Shown here piece by piece: positions 1 to 7,750 of a stretch of 10,653 nt of DNA. Below the pieces are notes generated by a model that saw only the letters and a program-made list of their open reading frames with translations, did no database searches and was not told the origin of the DNA. The stretch is from Gammaproteobacteria bacterium (GTDB lineage Bacteria; Pseudomonadota; Gammaproteobacteria; UBA6429; Thiohalophilaceae), in assembly GCA_029882235.1 (NCBI GenBank), contig JAOULB010000038.1, forward strand, positions 1 through 10,653, given 5' to 3'. The first letter of the stretch is position 1. Each line of letters starts with the position of its first letter. Both the position numbers and the translations under genes were made by a program.

Positions 1-1
1 T

Positions 2-718
2 CAAACTCAAAATCATAGTCTGGTTTTTGATACCGGACCCCGATTTAGTGAATTCTTCGATACGGGCTCAGCCGTAGTGGTTCCATTTTTACGCCAGCAG
101 GGTATTCAACAGCTTGATACGCTCGTTGTGAGCCATGGCGATAATGATCATATTGGCGGTGCGAAAAGTGTTTTGAATCAGATTCCGGCCAACAGGGTAC
201 TGAGTAGTGCAAAAGCATTGCTTGCAGAGGGGGCAGAGCCCTGTGTGGCGGGTCAGAGCTGGCAATGGGATGGGGTGGATTTCATGATTTTGTCACCGGT
301 ACAGGTGAATCATCAGAAAAAGGAAAACAATCAGTCCTGTGTTTTGAAAATATCCTCACCACATGGCTCAGTTCTGCTCACCGGAGACATCGAGGCAGCC
401 ACAGAAAAAGAACTGCTAAATCGATATCCGAAACAGCTATCCGCCAATGTTCTGGTTGCCCCGCATCACGGCAGTAAAACCTCCTCAAGCGCGAAGTTTG
501 TCCAGGCGGTTCACCCCAACTATGTCCTGTTTCCCGTCGGCTATCGAAATCGCTATCGTTTTCCTCACCCTAAAGTGGTGCAGCGCTACCAAGCTATCGG
601 CTCTACAATGCTTAGTTCGACTAATTCAGGCGCCATCCTGTTTAACTTTGGCGCTAATATGGAAATATCGCCACCCACAATCTGGCGAGAGCAGCATCGT
701 CGCTACTGGCACCGATAA
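2..718 (+). CDS. comEC: ComEC/Rec2 family DNA uptake protein, C-terminal metallo-beta-lactamase domain (5' truncated)
   Basis: This is the 3' end of a competence protein gene; the frame is open from base 2, so the start and the membrane channel (Competence domain) lie upstream of the window. The 238 visible residues form the C-terminal metallo-beta-lactamase-like domain. A DTG turn is at visible residues 10-12, followed by the metal-binding SHGDNDHIGG at 44-53, LLTGDIE at about 125-131, APHHGSKTSSS at 153-163, and the typical ending with VGYRNRYRFPHP near 179-190. ComEC forms the inner-membrane channel for single-stranded DNA in natural transformation, and this domain is thought to degrade the non-transported strand. 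The GTG at 77 lies inside the domain and is not the true start. comEC next to msbA/lpxK is the usual gammaproteobacterial order. Family assignment is firm; whether the cell is transformable cannot be told. Confidence 0.93.
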   Translation, partial: QTQNHSLVFDTGPRFSEFFDTGSAVVVPFLRQQGIQQLDTLVVSHGDNDHIGGAKSVLNQIPANRVLSSAKALLAEGAEPCVAGQSWQWDGVDFMILSPVQVNHQKKENNQSCVLKISSPHGSVLLTGDIEAATEKELLNRYPKQLSANVLVAPHHGSKTSSSAKFVQAVHPNYVLFPVGYRNRYRFPHPKVVQRYQAIGSTMLSSTNSGAILFNFGANMEISPPTIWREQHRRYWHR

Positions 719-844
719 AATTTTGTGCACGAAGAACCTCAAGCATGCACTTTCGGTGTGGGCTGGTCTTTGCTAAAGTTGTCGGGCTAAAGATGGTGGC
801 TGATTTCACCCAATCCTGATAATTAAAATAAGGACAATCCCGAC

Positions 845-1483
845 GTGTTTGAAATGGTACAAGCTGGTGGCTGGTTAATGCTGCCCATTCTGTTATGTTC
901 GGTTATCGCGCTGGCTATTGTTGGCGAACGGTTCTGGTCCCTGCAGCAAAAACGCATTGCGCCTAAACATCTGGTGGCGCAAATCTGGCAATGGCATCGG
1001 AGTAAGTCCCTGGATGAAGAACATCTCACTGCACTGGCAGCGAGTTCACCGCTGGGCAAGGTTTTAGCAGCCGGGCTGGTCAACCGTATGCACCCACGCG
1101 AAATCATGAAGGAAACCATTGAGGAGACGGGTCGCCAGGTGGTGATTGAACTGGAGCGTTATCTGAATACCCTCGGTACTATCGCATCGATTACACCATT
1201 ATTAGGTCTGTTGGGTACCGTCATCGGTATGATCAAGGTATTCGCCGCGATTACCACGCATGGGGTAGGCAATGCGACAGTGCTTGCGGGCGGTATTTCT
1301 GAAGCCCTGATTACAACGGCAGCAGGCCTGTCAGTCGCCATTCCGAGCCTGATCTTTTATCGCTATTTTCGCGGCCGCGTTGATGAGCTGGTGCTGAAGA
1401 TGGAAGAAGAGGCGATGAAGGTTGTTGATGTGATGCATGGTGATCGTGAAGTCGGCGCGAAAAATCCAGAAGGCGAAGCATGA
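845..1483 (+). CDS. exbB: ExbB/TolQ/MotA-family proton channel protein
   Basis: This inner-membrane protein pairs with ExbD to couple proton flow to mechanical work, in the TonB or Tol type of system. The 212 residues show three hydrophobic helices, at about 8-28, 111-133 (glycine-rich, LLGLLGTVIGMI) and 150-172 (GISEALITTAAGLSVAIP). A long polar cytoplasmic stretch separates helices 1 and 2, which is the ExbB/TolQ topology. It is shorter than E. coli ExbB (about 244 residues), mainly at the N-terminus. The GTG at 845 is preferred because AAGGA at 830-834 sits 10 bases upstream; the in-frame ATG at 854 would be too far from it. The stop overlaps the exbD start in ATGA, so the two are translationally coupled. 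No tonB is visible, so the partner it powers is unknown; exbB/exbD pairs at this locus are common in pseudomonads. Confidence 0.93.
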   Translation: MFEMVQAGGWLMLPILLCSVIALAIVGERFWSLQQKRIAPKHLVAQIWQWHRSKSLDEEHLTALAASSPLGKVLAAGLVNRMHPREIMKETIEETGRQVVIELERYLNTLGTIASITPLLGLLGTVIGMIKVFAAITTHGVGNATVLAGGISEALITTAAGLSVAIPSLIFYRYFRGRVDELVLKMEEEAMKVVDVMHGDREVGAKNPEGEA

Positions 1484-1896
1484 TCTTTCGTAACACTCGC
1501 AAAGAAGAGCTTCAGCTTAATCTGACGCCATTGATTGACGTGGTTTTCCTGCTGTTGATCTTTTTTATGGTGTCGACCTCTTTCACTAAAGAGTCTGAAA
1601 TTAACATTGAACTACCTGAATCCTCTGGCACGCCATTAAAAACGGAAAAATTTGTCATTGAAATCGAAATTGATCGTGAGGGTCGCTACTTCGTGAATCA
1701 GCAGCGCGTGAAAGACAATAAAGTGCTGACTCTGAAACGTGCAATTCGACTCATTCAGGGAAATAAAAAAAATCCTCAACTAATTATCAGTTCTGACCGT
1801 AAAACATCCTATGAAGCAGTTGTCAAAGCCATGGATGCGGCCAGACAACTGGGATTAGTTAACCTGACATTTGCAACCAAGCAGACAAAAGAATAA
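1480..1896 (+). CDS. exbD: ExbD/TolR-family biopolymer transport protein
   Basis: This is the partner of the preceding ExbB in a proton-driven inner-membrane complex. The 138 residues have a short cytoplasmic N-terminus, one transmembrane helix at about 17-36 containing LTPLIDVVFLLLIFF, and a periplasmic domain. D20 in that helix is the conserved proton-carrying aspartate of the family. The C-terminal YEAVVKAMDAARQLGLVNL (111-129) is the typical ExbD/TolR peptidoglycan- and partner-binding region. Length matches E. coli ExbD (141 residues). Its ATG overlaps the exbB stop by four bases, and msbA starts eight bases after its stop, so all three are very likely on one transcript. Confidence 0.94.
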   Translation: MIFRNTRKEELQLNLTPLIDVVFLLLIFFMVSTSFTKESEINIELPESSGTPLKTEKFVIEIEIDREGRYFVNQQRVKDNKVLTLKRAIRLIQGNKKNPQLIISSDRKTSYEAVVKAMDAARQLGLVNLTFATKQTKE

Positions 1897-1904
1897 TAAC
1901 GAAT

Positions 1905-3656
1905 ATGAGTCAAGAAAAGGCCCAAACTGACGGCGGAGTAATCTATCGCCGGCTACTTGGTTTTGTGTTTCCTTACTGGAAGGTCTTTATTGGCTCCATT
2001 CTGGCTATGATGGTGCTCGGCTCTACCGAAGCGGCTTTTGCTGCCGTCATGAAGGTGATCACCGGTGCTGGCTTTGTCGACAAAGATCCGGAAACCATTC
2101 GCTGGATTCCTTTGATGATCATCGGTGTGTTTACGGTCAAGATGATCAGCGGCTTCTTCTCGACCTATGGCATGAGCTGGATTGCACGCCAGGTGATCAA
2201 AACATTACGCAAGCAAATGTTTAACCAATTATTGCGCTTACCCTCCAGTTATTTTGAAGGTACCTCGTCGGGTGTTATTCTTTCTAAACTATTGTATGAC
2301 GTGGAGCAGGTTGCCGCGGCCTCGTCTCAGGTCATTACGATACTTATCCGCGACACGCTTTCGATCATCGCCTTGCTTGCATGGATGATTTATATCAGTT
2401 CAAGCCTGACCTTAATTTTCCTGATAATCACGCCCGTATTGACAATTCTTGTGGTCTTCATCAGCAAACGTTTTCGTAAACTAGCCAAACGTATTCAGGG
2501 GTCAATGGGTGACATCTCGCATGTCTCAGAAGAGGCGATTGAAGGACAGCGGGTGATAAAAATCTTTGGTGGCCAGGACTATGAAACCCAGCAATTTGAA
2601 AATGTAAATGAGTACAACCGTCGACAACATATGAAGATTGTTGCGACTACCGCATTTAGTACACCCTTTATTCAACTGCTGGTGGCCTGTGCGTTTGCGC
2701 TTATTGTCTACATGGCGACCTTACCTGATATGCGTGGTATTGTTGGTGTGGATACGTTTGTCTCATTCATGACCGCCATGATTATGCTTATGCAGCCGAC
2801 TAAACGGTTAACCACCATTAACGCCTTATTGCAGCAGGGCATTGCTGCGGCGCAAAGTGTGTTTGACTTTCTGGATCAGCCACAGGAAAAACATCAGGGC
2901 GGCAAAACCATTTCTCAGACAAAAGGCGCGGTAAAGTTTGAACATGTTTCATTCAGCTATGCCAAAGACAAGGACAAAATCCTTGATGATGTCAGTCTTA
3001 CGATCGAGCCTGGCCAAAGCGTTGCCTTTGTGGGTCGCTCAGGGGCGGGCAAGACTACGCTGGTGAGCTTGCTACCTCGCTTTTACGAGTTTGATGAAGG
3101 TCGTATTATGCTCGATGGCGACGATATAAAAGATATCAACCTCAATAGTCTGCGTGACCAGATTGCCCTGGTCAGCCAGCAGGTGACTCTGTTTAATGAC
3201 ACCATCGCACATAATATTGCCTATGGTGCACTAGGAACAGTCAGCGAAGAAGAGGTGATTAAAGCGGCAGAAACTGCTCATGCCATTGAATTTATCAGGG
3301 AATTGCCCGAAGGGTTTAATACTCATGTTGGAGAAAACGGCGTTCTTTTATCCGGTGGTCAGCGGCAACGACTCGCGATTGCGCGGGCAATTTTGAAAAA
3401 TGCACCTATTCTTATTTTGGATGAAGCAACATCGGCATTGGATAGTGAGTCTGAGCGTTATATTCAGGAAGCACTTGATGAATTAATGAAAAATCGAACC
3501 ACGTTGGTGATTGCGCATCGTCTTTCAACCATAGAGCGCGTAGACAAAATTATGGTAATGGAGCATGGCAAAATTGTCGAACAGGGTAAACACCAGGAAC
3601 TGCTCGATAAAGAGGGCATCTATGCGGGCCTGTACAATTTACAATTTAAAAATTAA
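1905..3656 (+). CDS. msbA: MsbA lipid A export ABC transporter (permease-ATPase)
   Basis: This is a half-transporter whose homodimer flips lipid A-core from the inner to the outer leaflet of the inner membrane using ATP. At 583 residues it matches E. coli MsbA (582). The N-terminal membrane domain (about 20-310) carries six hydrophobic helices and the MsbA-like SYFEGTSSGVILSKLLYD at 115-132. The nucleotide-binding domain follows: Walker A GRSGAGKT at 377-384, Q-loop at 425-426, signature LSGGQ at 482-486, Walker B ILILDE at 502-507, D-loop SALD at 510-513 and switch histidine H538. All catalytic residues are present. The ribosome binding site is weak, and exbD ends only eight bases before, suggesting read-through translation. 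Position directly before lpxK is the standard arrangement and favours MsbA over other lipid or drug exporters of the same family. Confidence 0.95.
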   Translation: MSQEKAQTDGGVIYRRLLGFVFPYWKVFIGSILAMMVLGSTEAAFAAVMKVITGAGFVDKDPETIRWIPLMIIGVFTVKMISGFFSTYGMSWIARQVIKTLRKQMFNQLLRLPSSYFEGTSSGVILSKLLYDVEQVAAASSQVITILIRDTLSIIALLAWMIYISSSLTLIFLIITPVLTILVVFISKRFRKLAKRIQGSMGDISHVSEEAIEGQRVIKIFGGQDYETQQFENVNEYNRRQHMKIVATTAFSTPFIQLLVACAFALIVYMATLPDMRGIVGVDTFVSFMTAMIMLMQPTKRLTTINALLQQGIAAAQSVFDFLDQPQEKHQGGKTISQTKGAVKFEHVSFSYAKDKDKILDDVSLTIEPGQSVAFVGRSGAGKTTLVSLLPRFYEFDEGRIMLDGDDIKDINLNSLRDQIALVSQQVTLFNDTIAHNIAYGALGTVSEEEVIKAAETAHAIEFIRELPEGFNTHVGENGVLLSGGQRQRLAIARAILKNAPILILDEATSALDSESERYIQEALDELMKNRTTLVIAHRLSTIERVDKIMVMEHGKIVEQGKHQELLDKEGIYAGLYNLQFKN

Positions 3657-3680
3657 GTATGAATTTTTTACCCGAGGTTT

Positions 3681-4712
3681 ATGTTGTTTAAACGGCTAAA
3701 ACAAAAAATAGAAAGAAAGCTGTTACATCTATGGCAAGAAAAAACAGGATTGACTAAATCACTGCGGCCACTGTCATGGCTCTATTGCACCATCATCTTT
3801 TTCCGTAAGCTTGCCTACCGTTTAAATTTTAAAAAGACCGAAAAACTACCCGTAGCTGTTATTGTTGTTGGCAATCTCACTGTTGGTGGTACAGGCAAGA
3901 CACCATTGGTGATCTGGCTGGCCAATTTTTTAAAGGACAATGGTTTTAAACCAGGCATCATCAGTCGAGGATACGGTGGTAAGGCTCGGCATTGGCCACA
4001 ACAGGTGCGACCAGATAGTGATCCCTATGCAGCAGGCGATGAATCAGTCCTGATTGCGCGTCGGACACATTGCCCCATGGCTGTTGGCCCTGAGCGTATT
4101 GTTGCCGGGAAAGAACTGTTGCACTACCACCCTGACTGCAATGTCATCATCTCTGACGATGGCTTGCAGCATCTCGCACTTGATCGCGACATCGAAATCG
4201 TTGTTGTCGATGGAGAGCGACGATTTGGAAACGAATACTGTCTGCCGGCAGGTCCATTGCGCGAACCCGTCAAGCGGATCAGTAAAGTGGATTTTGTTGT
4301 TACCAATGGTGTGGCAGCCAAAGATGAGTATGCAATGAAGTATTCAGCTTCACACTACAATAATATTCTTGATGAAAGTAAATCAAAACCATTAGAAGAT
4401 CTGAAAGGTAAGGCGATTCATGCGGTTGCAGGTATTGGCAATCCAGACAGATTCTTTAAAAAGCTGAAAGGTCTTGGCGCAAAAATCATTCCGCATGATT
4501 TTCCCGACCATCACATGTACGAAGAAGATGATCTGAAGTTTGAAGATAAAAATGATGTCGTCATGACCGAGAAAGATGCGGTAAAATGCAAACGTTATGC
4601 TGACAAGAAACACTGGTTTATCCCAATTACTGCTGAATTGCAGGATAAATTCGGACAAGCAATCCTGAAGAAGTTAAAGGAAACCGAATCCAATGGATCA
4701 AAAACTACTTGA
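3681..4712 (+). CDS. lpxK: Tetraacyldisaccharide 4'-kinase (LpxK)
   Basis: LpxK phosphorylates the 4' position of the tetraacyldisaccharide 1-phosphate lipid A precursor, using ATP at the inner face of the inner membrane, to give lipid IVA. The 343 residues (E. coli 328) include a hydrophobic N-terminal segment at about 31-42 that anchors the protein. The P-loop GNLTVGGTGKTP is at 64-75, SRGYGG at 95-100, AGDE at 119-122, the catalytic-region DDGLQH at 159-164, LPAGPLREP near 188-196, and the C-terminal MTEKDAVK at 295-302. GAGG at 3674-3677 lies unusually close (three bases) to the ATG, but no better start is nearby. The 3' end overlaps ycaR by 20 bases in another frame. The lysine-rich N-terminus and C-terminal tail are slightly longer than in E. 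coli; nothing looks broken. Confidence 0.96.
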   Translation: MLFKRLKQKIERKLLHLWQEKTGLTKSLRPLSWLYCTIIFFRKLAYRLNFKKTEKLPVAVIVVGNLTVGGTGKTPLVIWLANFLKDNGFKPGIISRGYGGKARHWPQQVRPDSDPYAAGDESVLIARRTHCPMAVGPERIVAGKELLHYHPDCNVIISDDGLQHLALDRDIEIVVVDGERRFGNEYCLPAGPLREPVKRISKVDFVVTNGVAAKDEYAMKYSASHYNNILDESKSKPLEDLKGKAIHAVAGIGNPDRFFKKLKGLGAKIIPHDFPDHHMYEEDDLKFEDKNDVVMTEKDAVKCKRYADKKHWFIPITAELQDKFGQAILKKLKETESNGSKTT

Positions 4713-4872
4713 TATTCTCGCCTGCCCAATTTGTAAAGGCGAATTGCAATACAATAAGCAGGCGCAGGAACTGATTTGCAAGGGTGATCGTGTCGCTTTT
4801 CCTATCCGTGATGGCATTCCCGTCATGCTTGAAGATGAAGCACGCCAGCTTGAGGCCTCTGAGGAAGTTTAA
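4693..4872 (+). CDS. ycaR: Trm112/UPF0434 family small protein (YcaR-like)
   Basis: A 59-residue gene between lpxK and kdsB, easily overlooked because of its size. It begins LLDILACPICKGEL, continues with ELICKGDRVAFPIRDGIPVML and ends in an acidic tail. That is the pattern of the UPF0434/Trm112-like family, which includes E. coli YcaR (about 60 residues). The CPxC pair (C11, C14) plus C29 suggests a partial zinc-ribbon fold; a fourth cysteine is absent, as in many YcaR proteins. The exact role is not established. Trm112 itself is a methyltransferase activator, but that function should not be transferred to this protein. The ATG at 4693 lies inside lpxK (20-base overlap), and the stop at 4870-4872 abuts the kdsB TTG, so translation is probably coupled across all three genes. 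Confidence 0.9.
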   Translation: MDQKLLDILACPICKGELQYNKQAQELICKGDRVAFPIRDGIPVMLEDEARQLEASEEV

Positions 4873-5640
4873 TTGTCTTTTATTATTGTCATTCCGGCAC
4901 GTTATGACTCAAGTCGGTTGCCTGGGAAACCTCTTAAAAAATTACTCGGTAAACCTCTGTTGCAACATGTCTATGAGTGCGCCACTCGCAGTGATGCCAG
5001 CGAGATTATTATCGCAACTGATGACGAGCGTATTGAGACGGCGGCAAAAAGTTTTGGTGCCGATGTCTGTATGACAGGCTCACAGCATACCTCGGGTACT
5101 GAGCGTATTGCTGAAGTCATCTCAACGCGAAACATTACTGACGACACAATTGTTGTTAATCTTCAGGGTGACGAGCCCATGATGCCTGCAGCCTGTCTTA
5201 ATCAGGTCGCCAGGCTTCTTACGGATAAGCCTGAGTGTTCAATGTCAACGCTATGTGAATCAATATCGAGTCAGGATGACGTGTTCAATCCAAATGTTGT
5301 CAAGGTGGTTTTTGATCGACTGGGTCGTGCACTTTATTTTAGTCGCGCACCCATTCCCTGGGATAGAAACCGGTTTTCTAACGAGCAGGGCGCTGAAGCT
5401 GATATGACAGGTACACATTTTCGGCACATTGGCTTGTATGCCTACCGTGCGGGATATGTCACAAAATATCTGGCTGCGCCTGCGAGTCCGGTAGAAAAAC
5501 TGGAATCGCTGGAGCAATTGCGTGTTTTATGGAACGGCGATCAAATCGCAATTAGTGAAGCCGTTGAACAAACTGGGCCCGGTGTCGATACGGAAAATGA
5601 TTTTAATCAGGTAGAGGCCTTAATGTCATCGCTGACCTGA
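4873..5640 (+). CDS. kdsB: 3-deoxy-manno-octulosonate cytidylyltransferase (CMP-Kdo synthetase)
   Basis: KdsB transfers CMP from CTP to Kdo, making the activated sugar that WaaA adds to lipid IVA; it is cytoplasmic and magnesium dependent. The 255 residues (E. coli 248) contain PARYDSSRLPGKPL at 8-21 (nucleotide loop), SGTER at 74-78, NLQGDEP at 96-102 with metal-binding D100, YFSRAPIPWDR at 155-165, RHIGLYAYR at 184-192 and PGVDTENDF at 236-244 with the second metal aspartates. The start is TTG: its MSFIIVIPARY aligns with the N-terminus of E. coli KdsB, GAGGAAG at 4861-4867 is a good ribosome binding site, and no ATG is available before the nucleotide loop. The rare start may limit the translation rate. 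The last 34 bases overlap the end of the convergent acyltransferase gene. Confidence 0.95.
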   Translation: MSFIIVIPARYDSSRLPGKPLKKLLGKPLLQHVYECATRSDASEIIIATDDERIETAAKSFGADVCMTGSQHTSGTERIAEVISTRNITDDTIVVNLQGDEPMMPAACLNQVARLLTDKPECSMSTLCESISSQDDVFNPNVVKVVFDRLGRALYFSRAPIPWDRNRFSNEQGAEADMTGTHFRHIGLYAYRAGYVTKYLAAPASPVEKLESLEQLRVLWNGDQIAISEAVEQTGPGVDTENDFNQVEALMSSLT

Positions 5641-6350
5641 TCCTGCGCGGATTGCGTCAGGGCTTTTAACGAATTCTCCATTTGCAGTCGAAGTGGTTCA
5701 AGATCTTCAGCCATTAAGCCTTTGGGGATTGATTCGGGTTGACCAATAGTGACGATGATTTTTGAAAAAGGTTTTGGAATAATAAATTGATCCCATGAAG
5801 TTAAAACCCAGGATTTATTCGCCGCATAGGAAAGGGGTAACAAGGGCGCCTGGGTAAACTGCGATAAAAGAACATCGCCAATTTTAAAGACATGTATGGG
5901 GCCCTGAGGTCCATCGGACGTTGTAACCGGAGAAACACCATCTTTTACAACAATGTTATACATGTCGCGTAAGGCCTGAGCACCAGTACGTGTAGTTGAG
6001 CCACGGATGACAACACCACCCCAGGAACGGGCCATTTTTGCAGGGATTTCACCGTCACGGGATGGGCTGATTAAAAAGCCAATTTTTACCCCGCGGCGGA
6101 TAAGTTGACGCATATACCAGCTGCAAAAGAAATGGTGTTGATGCCAGTAACAGGGGATAAACGGTTTACCGGATTTGATGAGAGCATCAATATTGTTTTC
6201 GCCGACAACTTTAACGCGACAACTTGACCAGATGACGAAAAAAAGAAGTTTAACGACTGGGGCAATTAATAAATGCTGAATGCGACGTTTAACGGGTAAT
6301 TTGGACATTTTTAAACAAAATAAAATAGTAAAACGAATGACAGATACCAT
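5607..6350 (-). CDS. DUF374-type lysophospholipid acyltransferase-superfamily protein
   Basis: A 247-residue membrane-associated acyltransferase-like protein. A hydrophobic helix at about 27-43 is followed by the DUF374 pattern: YWHQHH at 68-73, ISPSRDGE at 94-101, RGSTTRTGAQAL at 116-127 and SDGPQGP at 145-151. There is no HX4D motif, so it is not a canonical LpxL/LpxM or PlsC enzyme. Members of this family are predicted to move acyl groups to lipid acceptors; I recall that an epsilonproteobacterial lipid A late acyltransferase (LpxJ) is a distant relative, but this is from memory. The substrate is unknown; location next to lpxK/msbA/kdsB and divergent from an acyl-ligase/P450 pair suggests lipid A or phospholipid modification. 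Start choice is uncertain: ATG at 6350 and ATG at 6308 (residue 15) both lack a good ribosome binding site. It ends inside kdsB on the opposite strand. Confidence 0.85.
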   Translation of the reverse strand: MVSVIRFTILFCLKMSKLPVKRRIQHLLIAPVVKLLFFVIWSSCRVKVVGENNIDALIKSGKPFIPCYWHQHHFFCSWYMRQLIRRGVKIGFLISPSRDGEIPAKMARSWGGVVIRGSTTRTGAQALRDMYNIVVKDGVSPVTTSDGPQGPIHVFKIGDVLLSQFTQAPLLPLSYAANKSWVLTSWDQFIIPKPFSKIIVTIGQPESIPKGLMAEDLEPLRLQMENSLKALTQSAQDQVSDDIKAST

Positions 6351-6436
6351 ACCATGTGAAGCTTGCTATAGTACACTTCATTTACTAATGTAAACCCAGT
6401 CATGCTAGACATGCAACAAAGAATACAAATCAGATT
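6351..6436. promoter_or_regulatory. Divergent promoter region between acyltransferase and P450 genes
   Basis: This 86-base gap must hold the promoters for both divergent units. On the plus strand TATAGT (6367-6372) is a 5/6 match to the sigma70 -10 box but lacks a good -35. On the minus strand TTTACA (complement of 6389-6394) with TATAGC or TACTAT 15-18 bases further is a possible promoter. Neither start codon has a clear Shine-Dalgarno sequence. The individual boxes are weak, so only the region is proposed. Confidence 0.4.
6381..6394. promoter_or_regulatory. Candidate operator palindrome TTTAC-N4-GTAAA
   Basis: A perfect 5+4+5 inverted repeat lies in the middle of the divergent gap and overlaps the proposed minus-strand -35 box. 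Its position and size fit a dimeric repressor site that could control both sides at once. I do not recognise a specific regulator for it, and the repeat is short enough in AT-rich DNA to occur by chance. Confidence 0.3.
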
Positions 6437-7750
6437 ATGAGCACTGCAAAATCTAAACTATCAAGTCATCCTGGCGGTCCTGAAAACCCGTATGATCTAC
6501 ATACGATTGCCGATGCCTTTGATAAATTACAAACCTGGATTGCTCAGTACGGCGATGTGATTTCCATCCCGCCATTAAAACGCAAAGATCCCTGTTTTTT
6601 TATTAATAACGCCGATATGTTGAAACATATCCTGGTTAGCAATCACAAGAATTATGTTAAAGGCGCTGCCTTTGATCGGGTTAAGTTATTGCTTGGTAAT
6701 GGCATCATCGTCAGTGATGGCACGTTCTGGCGCAAACAACGCCGCATGATTCAACCGGCGTTTGGCAAAGAGGTCATTGCAGAAATTTTTCAAAATATGA
6801 AAGGCTGTAATTTTGCCATTCTTGACGACTGGCAAAAACGCGCCGCAGAAGACGGTACGATCAATATCACTGACCTTACCAACGAACTTGCACTGGAAAT
6901 AATTCTAAGAGCCATTTTCAGCATTGATTTTGACGAAATCACCCGTGGCGATGACGGCAATCCATTTTCGATTTTAACCGACAACAGTACGAGAGATTTA
7001 CAGCTGGCAGTTAAGTTCCGAGAGCTGAAACAATTGCTGCAAAAATTTATTGATAAACGTCGTCAGGCAACGGACCGACCAAACGATTTTCTCACCGCAT
7101 TTATCGAAGCGCGAGATAAGGACAGTGGTGAGGCAATGACCGATAAGGAGCTGCTCGATGAGCTGGTGACCTTGATCGTCGCAGGCTCAGAAACAAGCGC
7201 CGCAACTATGAACTGGGTCTGGTACCTGCTGTCACAGCATCCTGAAGTAGAAGCAAAGGTGCATGCTGAAATTGATGCAGCAAGTTTTGATGATGCCCCC
7301 GATTTTATGCAATGCATCGAGTTATCGTATCTGAAACAAGTCATTGAAGAAGCCTTACGCCTATATCCACCCGTATGGCTTTATTCACGCAAGGCTATTG
7401 ATGATGACACTGTCGGTTCATTCGAAATTCCGGCGGGCACCGACATTTTTATCAGTCCCTATTTTTTACATCGTAATAAAGATTATTGGGATGATGCCGA
7501 TGCATTTAATCCAGAACGATTCTCTGATGAAAATATAAAAAAGAGACACAAATTTGCTTTTATTCCATTTTCGGCCGGTCCGCGCCGTTGTATTGGCGAT
7601 TTTTTTGGCACTGTCGAAGCGCAAATACATTTTGCTATACTTGCGCGGCACTTTAAGCTTCGCTTGCAGAACACAGAAGCACTTGAGTTAGAACCTGAGG
7701 TCAATCTCAGGACTAAAAATCCATTTATAATGAAAATAGAAAGACGCTAA
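6437..7750 (+). CDS. Cytochrome P450
   Basis: A heme-thiolate monooxygenase of 437 residues without an N-terminal membrane anchor, so probably cytoplasmic. The C-helix heme-propionate motif WRKQRR is at 98-103, the I-helix AGSETS at 249-254 with the E252-T253 proton-relay pair, the K-helix ExxR at 305-308 (EALR), PERF at 359-362, and the heme loop FSAGPRRCIG at 378-387 with ligand C385. All core residues are intact. The substrate cannot be read directly. The stop abuts the ATG of the acyl-ligase/carrier gene (TAAATG), so the two are translationally coupled and the P450 probably oxidises a fatty acyl chain held on that carrier; this is inference. No ferredoxin or reductase gene is in the window, so redox partners must come from elsewhere. 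The ATG at 6437 has no strong ribosome binding site, but the N-terminus has normal length for a soluble P450. Confidence 0.94.
   Translation: MSTAKSKLSSHPGGPENPYDLHTIADAFDKLQTWIAQYGDVISIPPLKRKDPCFFINNADMLKHILVSNHKNYVKGAAFDRVKLLLGNGIIVSDGTFWRKQRRMIQPAFGKEVIAEIFQNMKGCNFAILDDWQKRAAEDGTINITDLTNELALEIILRAIFSIDFDEITRGDDGNPFSILTDNSTRDLQLAVKFRELKQLLQKFIDKRRQATDRPNDFLTAFIEARDKDSGEAMTDKELLDELVTLIVAGSETSAATMNWVWYLLSQHPEVEAKVHAEIDAASFDDAPDFMQCIELSYLKQVIEEALRLYPPVWLYSRKAIDDDTVGSFEIPAGTDIFISPYFLHRNKDYWDDADAFNPERFSDENIKKRHKFAFIPFSAGPRRCIGDFFGTVEAQIHFAILARHFKLRLQNTEALELEPEVNLRTKNPFIMKIERR

Noticed and set aside
725..750. Inverted repeat GTGCA...TGCAC after comEC as a transcription terminator
   Set aside because: The stem is only five bases with a 16-base loop and no T-run follows.
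447..776. Open frame of 109 codons overlapping the end of comEC on the same strand
   Set aside because: It lies mostly inside a clearly coding comEC frame, has no family resemblance and no ribosome binding site.
4392..4658. Antisense open frame of 88 codons within lpxK
   Set aside because: The lpxK frame is strongly supported; the antisense product shows no recognisable domain and its composition is that of a shadow frame.
5607..6350. Acyltransferase as a canonical LpxL/LpxM or PlsC enzyme
   Set aside because: No HX4D motif is present; the WH, SRDGE and DGPxGP pattern is that of DUF374 proteins.
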